The translations under genes and the position numbers were made by a program. A stretch of DNA of 11,286 nucleotides, taken from DATDVL01 sp035290025 (GTDB lineage Archaea > Nanobdellota > Nanobdellia > SCGC-AAA011-G17 > DATDVL01). Shown here piece after piece: positions 6,323 through 11,286 of the stretch. The stretch spans positions 1 through 11,286 of the forward strand of contig DATDVL010000073.1 of NCBI GenBank assembly GCA_035290025.1, read 5' to 3'. Under the pieces are notes generated by a model. It had not been told where the DNA came from and searched no databases. It saw nothing but the letters and a program-made list of their open reading frames with translations. Within the stretch, counting starts at the first letter, position 1; each line of letters begins with the position of its first letter.

Positions 6323-6634
6323 TTAATTACAAGAAGGATCAATTCTTTTCTGTAAAAGGATACCCAGACTATACTTTCCTTTGTCTGTATCTATTTTTGC
6401 GCGATATTCGTAACCCCCATAACCTTCTACTGAGTGCCATTTTCCTGTGCCCCACAATGACCCTTCATAGTGTTCACCTTTAATTTTGCAGCGTCTTTCT
6501 CTTCTGCCTTTGTTATCCATTCTTATTGCTCGTTCCATAATTTCCATCCTCTCTTTTTCTGGAATCACTGAACATGTATCTAAGAATCTAAATAACCATG
6601 TTTCTCCATCAACAACGCGTTCTAAACCAGCCAT
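6323..6634 (-). CDS. Orphan small basic protein inserted in the ribosomal cluster
   Basis: This 103-aa protein has no recognised family. The N-terminal half is helical and charged (EKERMEIMERAIR), with a basic patch (KGRRERRCKIK, about 42-52). The second half is Gly/Tyr/Trp-rich and beta-like (GSLWGTGKWH, GYGGYEYRAKI). Three scattered cysteines (C21, C49, C102) do not form zinc-ribbon pairs. No signal or membrane segment is present. It lies between S27e and aIF2-alpha, genes that are adjacent or nearly so in many archaea, and it has its own TATA box, so it looks like an insertion. Codon use differs from both flanks: Arg is mostly AGA, with GGA, ACA, ATA and TCA common, against CGT, GGT and GTT in aIF2-alpha. 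This suggests a recent arrival or low expression. RNA binding is possible but unproven. Confidence 0.72.
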   Translation of the reverse strand: MAGLERVVDGETWLFRFLDTCSVIPEKERMEIMERAIRMDNKGRRERRCKIKGEHYEGSLWGTGKWHSVEGYGGYEYRAKIDTDKGKYSLGILLQKRIDPSCN

Positions 6635-6655
6635 AATCTTTTGGTGTAGTTGTCA

Positions 6656-6663
6656 TTTATAAG
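6656..6663 (-). promoter_or_regulatory. TATA box of the inserted orphan gene
   Basis: The minus-strand CTTATAAA is centred 25.5 nt before the start at 6634, giving this gene its own predicted leaderless transcript between S27e and eif2a. Confidence 0.6.
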
Positions 6664-6676
6664 TTTATCGTTTATT

Positions 6677-6689
6677 GTTACTTTATAGT
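6677..6689 (-). promoter_or_regulatory. 13-nt element shared with the promoter region at 3280
   Basis: This is the second exact copy of ACTATAAAGTAAC (minus strand). It lies about 13 nt upstream of the TATA box of the orphan gene starting at 6634 and just after the S27e stop. See the copy at 3280-3292 for the comparison and the chance-match caveat. Confidence 0.3.
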
Positions 6690-6691
6690 AG

Positions 6692-6874
6692 TTATTCTAG
6701 TACTTCAAGAATTCTTGCCTTAATATGACCCTTACCACCCGAAGGTTCAGCCAAAGGCTTACCACACACTAAACAATTAACAATCGTAGAAGGCTTACCA
6801 AAAACAATTTGCTCGTTCTTACACTTCTGACAACGCAACTTTACAAAACGAGACGATGGTTCGAAAATTTCCAT
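6692..6874 (-). CDS. rps27e: Ribosomal protein S27e
   Basis: This 60-aa zinc-ribbon protein of the small ribosomal subunit is shared by archaea and eukaryotes. The metal ligands are C15-x2-C18 and C34-x2-C37, with the family segment FVKLRCQKCKNEQIVF before the second pair and PLAEPSGGKGHIKA after it. The length is typical. It begins two bases after the L44e stop and must be co-transcribed with it. An AGGG at minus-strand distance 6-9 nt before its ATG may serve as a ribosome-binding site. The L44e-S27e order is standard in archaea. Confidence 0.96.
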   Translation of the reverse strand: MEIFEPSSRFVKLRCQKCKNEQIVFGKPSTIVNCLVCGKPLAEPSGGKGHIKARILEVLE

Positions 6875-6876
6875 GA

Positions 6877-7194
6877 TTAACCCTGCTTGAACTCCACTTT
6901 CTTCGTTCTAAAACCTTCACGCTGCATCCACGACTTATTACAAACAGAACATTTGTAGCGCAAATCAGTCTTTTTAGAAGACTTAGCACCCGCCATCTTC
7001 CACTTAGAAATAGGAGGCTTGGAACCCCACTTACCCAAATTACCCATACCAATACCTAAACCGCGCTTATGCGCGCGCTGAATAGAACCATGAGACAACG
7101 AAGAACGTTCACGCTTCTTAGCAGTAGAAATAGCCATCTTCGTATGCTTATTACACTTACGACAATACCTATTCACTGTTTTATTGAACTTCAT
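6877..7194 (-). CDS. rpl44e: Ribosomal protein L44e
   Basis: This 105-aa large-subunit protein sits near the ribosomal E site in archaea and eukaryotes. The start MKF-x-K, the zinc pairs C11-x2-C14 and C82-x2-C85, and the tail REGFRTKKVEF are diagnostic. The protein is strongly basic. It is slightly longer than the usual 92-97 residues, mainly because of a Gly/Trp/Lys-rich central loop (GIGMGNLGKWGSKPP) and a few extra C-terminal residues. It heads the L44e-S27e unit with its own TATA box in the 41-bp gap after GINS. Wobble positions favour T and G, as in other native minus-strand genes. Confidence 0.95.
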   Translation of the reverse strand: MKFNKTVNRYCRKCNKHTKMAISTAKKRERSSLSHGSIQRAHKRGLGIGMGNLGKWGSKPPISKWKMAGAKSSKKTDLRYKCSVCNKSWMQREGFRTKKVEFKQG

Positions 7195-7216
7195 AAACTA
7201 AAGAACCAGACAACTG

Positions 7217-7224
7217 TTTTTAAA
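7217..7224 (-). promoter_or_regulatory. TATA box of the L44e-S27e unit
   Basis: The minus-strand TTTAAAAA, preceded by AAAACC as a possible BRE, is centred 26.5 nt before the start at 7194. It predicts a leaderless L44e mRNA. Confidence 0.6.
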
Positions 7225-7235
7225 GGTTTTGCTTA

Positions 7236-7832
7236 TCAAATACCCTCAGCACGACCCTTCTGAATAAGGACATCAGCAACCTTCACGGGAACACAAGCAA
7301 CATCTTCCGGCTCAAAAGGACCATAAATCTGCAAATCATCACCCACAAACTTAGGAACAGCATGCACCAAACGAACCGTACGGGTAGACTTATTATCATC
7401 AGAAGACAACACAATCATTGATTTCATCTTAGGACGAACCATAGCAGGACGACCAGCAACAACATTATTTAACACACCATCACGAAAATCATTCAACACA
7501 TCAACAAAAATCTGAAACAACTCCTTCTCCTCCAACAACAACGGAGAAAGATCAGGCTTCTCATGCGTACGAGAAGAAAACAACGCCAACTGAAAAATCT
7601 TGGACTCTCGACGCTCATACAATTCACGAATCATCTTACGAATATTATGCAACTCCAACTGCTTCTTTTGTGACTCCAAAGGATCAGTCTGTGACTTCAC
7701 CAACGCTTCCTTCTCCTCAACATATTCTACCAATGACTTCAAAAAATCCTTAGACAACATCTGCAAATCCGTAGCGGTCTTTTCCTTACGCAACGACTCG
7801 TACAAACCTTCATATGTCATAGAAGATGCCAT
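7236..7832 (-). CDS. gins51: Archaeal GINS complex subunit (Gins51/Sld5-Psf1 type)
   Basis: This 198-aa protein resembles archaeal Gins51, which pairs with Gins23 or self-assembles into the GINS tetramer. GINS joins MCM and a Cdc45/RecJ-like protein as the replicative helicase. The helical A domain fills about residues 1-145, including the basic IRKMIRELYERRESKIFQ stretch. The small beta B domain is C-terminal (about 153-198: VRLVHAVPKFVG, YGPFEPEDVACVP, ADVLIQKGRA). This A-then-B order marks the Gins51 class. The segment between the domains (about 135-152) is probably a flexible linker. The start at 7832 fits a TATA-like element 27 nt upstream; Met5 is an alternative. The gene lies upstream of L44e and is divergent from the methyltransferase gene. 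Confidence 0.87.
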   Translation of the reverse strand: MASSMTYEGLYESLRKEKTATDLQMLSKDFLKSLVEYVEEKEALVKSQTDPLESQKKQLELHNIRKMIRELYERRESKIFQLALFSSRTHEKPDLSPLLLEEKELFQIFVDVLNDFRDGVLNNVVAGRPAMVRPKMKSMIVLSSDDNKSTRTVRLVHAVPKFVGDDLQIYGPFEPEDVACVPVKVADVLIQKGRAEGI

Positions 7833-7854
7833 AAACGAAAGATTATGGGGAAGA

Positions 7855-7863
7855 CTTATTAAG
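7855..7863. promoter_or_regulatory. Shared TATA-like element between divergent genes
   Basis: CTTATTAAG is close to a palindrome and is centred 27 nt before the GINS start (minus) and 29 nt before the methyltransferase start (plus). No better TATA box exists in the 55-bp gap, so one element may serve both directions. Confidence 0.5.
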
Positions 7864-7887
7864 CTTTATTGTACTCAAAGAAATAAA

Positions 7888-8607
7888 ATGCCAGAAGCCA
7901 TTATCGGAAGAAAAGACTATGAATACAAGGAACATTTTCGACTATTCACTGATTACAGCGACGAAAAACAACTCCTCAGAGAAGCAGTCATGCACTACTT
8001 CCAGCCTTCTTTTCGGCAAACCTTTTTGGATGTAGGAGCAGGAGACGGAGCTATAACTATTCCTATAGCAAAAAAAGTTGCCAAAACCATTGCTATTGAG
8101 CCCAACACGAAATTTGCCGAACATTTGCAGGCAAACGGCATAATTGTGCTGCCACAAAAAATACAAGAAACACCACTCACCGAAACCTTTAACCTCATTC
8201 TGATGTCACATGCACTCTATTATATCCCTTATCCTCTGTGGTATCCAACAATAACTAATCTGTACCAACATCTCATCCCGAAAGGAAAAATGTGTCTCAT
8301 TGTATTCGGCGGAAGAGGAGACTGGCATGACCTTCACGAAAGCTTTTTCAAAGCAGAAGGATTCACCGTAGAACAACCAGACGTTCTAGTACTCAATCTT
8401 GCCAAAAATGGTATAACTGTCACGCGAAAAGACGTTGAAACACATTATGAACTGCCTCTGGAACAAGCCATAACATTCATCTCTTACTTTCTCAACGTCC
8501 CTGAAAAAAGAAAAGAAGAATTTCGACAACGACTCCAAGCAAAAACAACCAATGGCATATGCAAAATAAACGCCTATCACACATTACTCATGATGGAAAA
8601 ACCATGA
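7888..8607 (+). CDS. Class I SAM-dependent methyltransferase
   Basis: This 239-aa protein has a Rossmann-type methyltransferase domain. Motif I is FLDVGAGDG (46-54), motif II the acidic E71 in AIEPN, and motif IV-like NLILMSHALYY; LIPKGKMCLIVF fits the post-motif strand. The C-terminal about 80 residues (from DVLVLNLAKNG) are probably a substrate-recognition part. It looks most like small-molecule or uncharacterised methyltransferases (Methyltransf_11/25 style), but the substrate cannot be read from sequence. I chose the ATG at 7888 because the frame continues upstream only as antisense of GINS, and the TATA-like element lies 29 nt before it. It overlaps truD as ATGA, so a role in RNA modification is conceivable. 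Its CTG-containing codon use differs a little from neighbouring genes. Confidence 0.85.
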   Translation: MPEAIIGRKDYEYKEHFRLFTDYSDEKQLLREAVMHYFQPSFRQTFLDVGAGDGAITIPIAKKVAKTIAIEPNTKFAEHLQANGIIVLPQKIQETPLTETFNLILMSHALYYIPYPLWYPTITNLYQHLIPKGKMCLIVFGGRGDWHDLHESFFKAEGFTVEQPDVLVLNLAKNGITVTRKDVETHYELPLEQAITFISYFLNVPEKRKEEFRQRLQAKTTNGICKINAYHTLLMMEKP

Positions 8608-9515
8608 TACTCAAACAAGTACCCGAAGACTTCATCGTACAAGAAATAAACCATCTCAACCTAGTACCCCAAGGAAACTACAGCTGCTTCAAACTCAAGA
8701 AAAAAGAATGGGGTACCATGGAAGCACTCTTCGCACTAGGAAAAGCACTCAACATAGATATCAGAAGATTAGGCATAGCAGGCATGAAAGACAAACGAGG
8801 CGTAACAGAACAATATGCATCAGCATACCAAGTAAGCAAAGAACAACTAGAAACCATCCACATCAAAAACATGGAAATAACCTTCATTGGCTACCTCCAA
8901 GAACGCATAACCCTAGGACAACTCCAAGGAAACCACTTCAAAATAGTCGTACGTGACATCCAAGAACAAAAGGATATCCCTGCAGACAAAAAAATACTCA
9001 ACCTCTTTGATTATCAACGCTTCGGAAAAGATGAACAAAACATACCCCTAGGAAAAGCATTACTCCAAGGAAATTATACCCTACTCTGCGAACACTTCAA
9101 ACTTACTGTAAAAGACAACAACTACATAGGAGCACTACGAACTGTCAACAGACGTATTTTACGATTTATACTCTGCGCTTACCAAAGCCACCTGTGGAAC
9201 ACTATCGTACAACGATTAACCCAAATATACACAACTGTTCCCGTTCTAGGCTACCTCACTGATTACACAGGAGAAATAAAAGAAGCATACGAGAAACTCC
9301 TACAAGAAGAAGGCGTAACACAAGAAGACTTCAAAATGAAAAAAATACCTGAACTTGCAAGCGAAGGCAACGAAAGAAAAATGTACACAACAGTAACGAA
9401 CTTAACCTACCACTGGGAAAAAGACCAACATCACGGCAACTACAAATGCACCCTAGAATTCGACCTGGAAAAAGGACAATACGCAACCCACGTCGTGAAG
9501 ACACTCTTTTCTTAA
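8604..9515 (+). CDS. truD: tRNA pseudouridine synthase TruD
   Basis: This 303-aa protein is a TruD-family enzyme, which makes pseudouridine 13 in tRNA (and 35 in some archaeal tRNAs). Visible motifs are PEDFIVQE (7-14), the catalytic AGMKDKRGVTEQ (D63 the nucleophile), LGQLQGNHFKIVVRD (104-118), NLFDYQRFG (133-141), AYQSHLWN, and a C-terminal LEKGQYATHVVKTL. It is shorter than many archaeal TruDs. The part after AYQSHLWN passes almost directly to VPVLGYLTDYTG, so the usual GDIV-containing segment of the TRUD domain seems absent, yet all catalytic blocks are present. An in-frame ATG at 8559 exists, but the conserved N-terminus starts at 8604, where ATG overlaps the methyltransferase stop (ATGA). 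This suggests translational coupling. Confidence 0.93.
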   Translation: MILKQVPEDFIVQEINHLNLVPQGNYSCFKLKKKEWGTMEALFALGKALNIDIRRLGIAGMKDKRGVTEQYASAYQVSKEQLETIHIKNMEITFIGYLQERITLGQLQGNHFKIVVRDIQEQKDIPADKKILNLFDYQRFGKDEQNIPLGKALLQGNYTLLCEHFKLTVKDNNYIGALRTVNRRILRFILCAYQSHLWNTIVQRLTQIYTTVPVLGYLTDYTGEIKEAYEKLLQEEGVTQEDFKMKKIPELASEGNERKMYTTVTNLTYHWEKDQHHGNYKCTLEFDLEKGQYATHVVKTLFS

Positions 9516-9531
9516 AGCAAAACCCTAAATC

Positions 9532-9539
9532 TTATAAAG
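9532..9539 (+). promoter_or_regulatory. TATA box of ftsY
   Basis: TTATAAAG is centred about 27 nt before the ATG at 9562, inside the gap after truD. It predicts a separate leaderless transcript for ftsY. Confidence 0.65.
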
Positions 9540-9561
9540 TATTAAAGCCAAAGACCAAACT

Positions 9562-10941
9562 ATGTTTAAATTCCTCAAAGAAAAAATAAAACAAGCAGTC
9601 AGTTCTATCACTAAAAAAGTAGAAGAAGACCAAGACATAGAAACAACAGAAGAAGTCATAGTACAAGAACAACCCAAAGAGACAAAAAAGCAAGAGAAGA
9701 AAGCAGCACCCAAGAAAAAAGAAGAACCTACAATTACTAAAGAAGAACAGCAACAACAAAAACCTGTATCTGAAGAAAAAAAGAAACTTGAAATCAGAAC
9801 AGGACTAGAATTACCCGCAGTACTCCAAGAAGACTTCAAAAGAATAAAAGCAGAACAAGAAATGCAAGGAACAGTCGTTACACCTGGGCTCGTACCCGAA
9901 GAAAAAAAAGAAAAGAAGAAAGGATTCTTCTCAAAACTCTTCTCAAAAAGAGAAGCTACAGAAGAAATACTTGAAGAAAAGGAAACTACTAAAGAACCAG
10001 AACCTGCAATAACTAAAGAAGAAGCAACACCTGACGTTAGAGAACAAGCACCCGAAGAAAAGAAAGGATTCTTTGCAAGTATTAAAGAAAAAATAGTTAC
10101 TAAAAAGATAAGCAGCGACAAGTTTGAAGAACTCTTCTTTGACTTAGAGTTCGCACTCTTAGAAAACAACGTCGCCTACGAAGTCGTCCACAAAATAAAA
10201 GAAGACATGAAAGCAGAAATCGTCGACAAACCCCTACCACGAGGGGACATCGAGAAGAAGATAGAAGAAACGCTCAAAAAAAGTCTTCAAGAAATACTCA
10301 ACTTTGAAACATTAGACCTCATACAGCTTATCAAAAACAAAAAAGACAAGCCCTACGTCATCGTATTCGTAGGAGTCAACGGAGCAGGAAAAACAACAAC
10401 TATTGCACGACTCACCCACTACCTCAAAAAGAACGGCATAAGCTGCCTACTCGCAGCAGGGGACACCTGGAGAGCAGCGAGCATAGAACAACTAGAAGAA
10501 CACGGAAAAAAATTAGGTGTTAAAGTCATCAAACATGACTATGGAGCAGACGCAGCAGCAGTAGCACACGACGCTATATCATCAGGAAAAGCAAATCATG
10601 TAGACGTCGTGCTTATTGATACTGCAGGAAGACAACACAGCAACGAAAACTTGATGAGAGAAATGGAAAAAATCATCAGAGTAGCAAAACCAGACATGAA
10701 AATATTCATCGGAGAAGCAATCGTCGGCAACGACGCAGTACAACAAAGCCAAGAATTCAACAGATCCATAGGACTTGACGGCATCATCCTCACCAAATCA
10801 GACATCGACGAGAAAGGGGGGGCCATGATATCCGTAAGCTACGTCACCAAAAAACCCATACTCTTCCTAGGCATAGGACAAAACTACGAAGACCTCGAAC
10901 CCTTCAGCAAAGAAAAAATAATGAAAAACCTAGGATTCTAA
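9562..10941 (+). CDS. ftsY: Signal recognition particle receptor FtsY
   Basis: This 459-aa SRP-receptor GTPase docks SRP54-bound ribosomes at the membrane. The N-terminal about 180 residues form a highly charged Lys/Glu/Gln-rich region. It contains an initial amphipathic helix (MFKFLKEKIKQAV) and two KKGFF motifs (G121 and G169). The N domain follows (about 180-265), then the G domain: GVNGAGKTTT (271-280), DTWRAASIEQL, DTAGR (353-357), TKSD (411-414), and the closing KGGAMISV and GIGQNYEDLEPF, which separates FtsY from SRP54. No M domain is present, confirming receptor rather than SRP54. The last residues KIMKNLGF are a normal FtsY end. Guanine-specificity TKSD carries Ser where many members have Leu. 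The gene after it starts directly at the stop codon. Confidence 0.97.
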   Translation: MFKFLKEKIKQAVSSITKKVEEDQDIETTEEVIVQEQPKETKKQEKKAAPKKKEEPTITKEEQQQQKPVSEEKKKLEIRTGLELPAVLQEDFKRIKAEQEMQGTVVTPGLVPEEKKEKKKGFFSKLFSKREATEEILEEKETTKEPEPAITKEEATPDVREQAPEEKKGFFASIKEKIVTKKISSDKFEELFFDLEFALLENNVAYEVVHKIKEDMKAEIVDKPLPRGDIEKKIEETLKKSLQEILNFETLDLIQLIKNKKDKPYVIVFVGVNGAGKTTTIARLTHYLKKNGISCLLAAGDTWRAASIEQLEEHGKKLGVKVIKHDYGADAAAVAHDAISSGKANHVDVVLIDTAGRQHSNENLMREMEKIIRVAKPDMKIFIGEAIVGNDAVQQSQEFNRSIGLDGIILTKSDIDEKGGAMISVSYVTKKPILFLGIGQNYEDLEPFSKEKIMKNLGF

Positions 10942-11286
10942 ATGAACCTACCATCAGCACTTAAAAAAATAGCCACAGCATTTCAACTACCAAAAAAACT
11001 AGACCACTACACCTACCTCTTCTGCACACCAGAAGAAATCATCATCAGAAACTTCTTAGGAGGATGCCCCGACCCTGTCTATATCACCTTCGGGAATAAA
11101 CATCCGAAAGATAGACCAAAAAAATTAGCAAGTTTCATAGCATCAACATACTTCAAACAAGAACAACAACAAGGAAATGGTTGTGTCATCACCCACAAAG
11201 AGATCTTAAGAGAATTAGCAATAGCGAAACGTATTCCTGGACAAAAACTATGCAACAAGACACTCCGATTTTATCAACGATTATTA
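10942..11286 (+). CDS. Unrecognised protein downstream of ftsY, 3' truncated
   Basis: An open frame of 115 codons begins with the ATG directly after the ftsY TAA and is still open at the window end. An AGGAT six nucleotides upstream may serve as ribosome-binding site, and co-transcription with ftsY is very likely. I recognise no family. The visible part is soluble, with four cysteines (including C28, C42 and C81), a LGGCPDPVYITFG segment and a Gln-run (EQQQ) near residue 75. The stretch from about 85 (THKEILRELAIAKRIPGQKL) looks helix-turn-helix-like, but this is weak. Wobble use (A/C endings) matches ftsY, so it appears native. The rest of the gene is needed for a call. Confidence 0.7.
   Translation, partial: MNLPSALKKIATAFQLPKKLDHYTYLFCTPEEIIIRNFLGGCPDPVYITFGNKHPKDRPKKLASFIASTYFKQEQQQGNGCVITHKEILRELAIAKRIPGQKLCNKTLRFYQRLL

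Noticed and set aside
7600..7887. 96-codon N-terminal extension of the methyltransferase
   Set aside because: It lies antisense to the conserved GINS gene, is Ser/Cys/Asn-rich noise, and precedes the promoter; the ATG at 7888 fits the TATA element.
8559..8603. Earlier in-frame ATG for truD
   Set aside because: The 15 extra residues are inside the methyltransferase gene and precede the conserved start of the family; 8604 gives the ATGA overlap.
9525..10169. 214-codon minus-strand frame, Ser/Phe-rich, opposite ftsY
   Set aside because: It is the reverse complement of the Lys/Glu-rich linker of FtsY, where AAA/GAA codons read as TTT/TTC and leave no stops.
1..11286. tRNA, CRISPR, insertion sequence or integrase signatures
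   Set aside because: All gaps are under 130 bp and hold only promoter-like sequence; no direct repeats with regular spacers, transposase motifs or cloverleaf patterns were seen.

Overview
The window looks like a compact chromosomal segment of an archaeon, probably a small-genome DPANN-type lineage (Woesearchaeota/Pacearchaeota-like). This placement is inferred from gene content, style and low GC, not from a phylogeny. The archaeal assignment itself is secure. The window carries eukaryote-like information-processing genes (aIF2-alpha, Nop10, S27e, L44e, a GINS subunit), an archaeal endonuclease Q, an archaeal-type TruD and FtsY. Almost every transcription unit has an archaeal TATA box centred 25-28 nt before its start codon, which implies leaderless mRNAs. 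There are no RNA genes, insertion sequences, CRISPR arrays or gene-free stretches over 130 bp.

Layout. (1) 1-1480, plus strand: the 3' end of an unrecognised protein, then a 315-aa lipoprotein whose C-terminal part resembles it. (2) 1514-2758, plus: endonuclease Q, a deaminated-DNA repair nuclease with a probable C-terminal PCNA-binding peptide. (3) 2755-3234, minus: an orphan gene, convergent with endonuclease Q and sharing its stop codon bases. (4) 3365-4513, plus: a secreted Gln/Asn/Tyr-rich protein with the only clear leader and Shine-Dalgarno-like site in front of a first gene, then a small membrane protein. (5) 7832-4510, minus: GINS, L44e, S27e, an orphan gene, aIF2-alpha, Nop10 and a PAC2-family protein. 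Apart from the orphan this is the conserved archaeal ribosome/translation cluster. Nop10 (57 aa) is very short and starts on the aIF2-alpha stop codon. (6) 7888-9515, plus: a SAM-dependent methyltransferase overlapping truD by four bases and divergent from GINS over one shared TATA element. (7) 9562-11286, plus: ftsY, immediately followed by an unrecognised gene that runs off the window.

The minus-strand block supplies ribosomal proteins, initiator-tRNA delivery (aIF2-alpha), rRNA pseudouridylation (Nop10 in H/ACA RNPs), a replication-helicase component (GINS) and a proteasome-assembly-type protein. TruD adds tRNA pseudouridylation and FtsY the SRP receptor for membrane and secreted proteins. 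Native genes end codons in A/C on the plus strand and T/G on the minus strand, a strand-linked composition bias. The orphan genes at 2755-3234, 4064-4513 and 6323-6634 depart from it to varying degrees.

No clearly new multi-gene system is visible. The most interesting items are the Q/N/Y-rich secreted protein with its atypical expression signals, the orphan gene inserted in the aIF2-alpha cluster, a 13-nt element shared by two orphan promoters, repeated membrane-targeting motifs in FtsY, and Pro in place of the archaeal aIF2-alpha phosphorylatable Ser.
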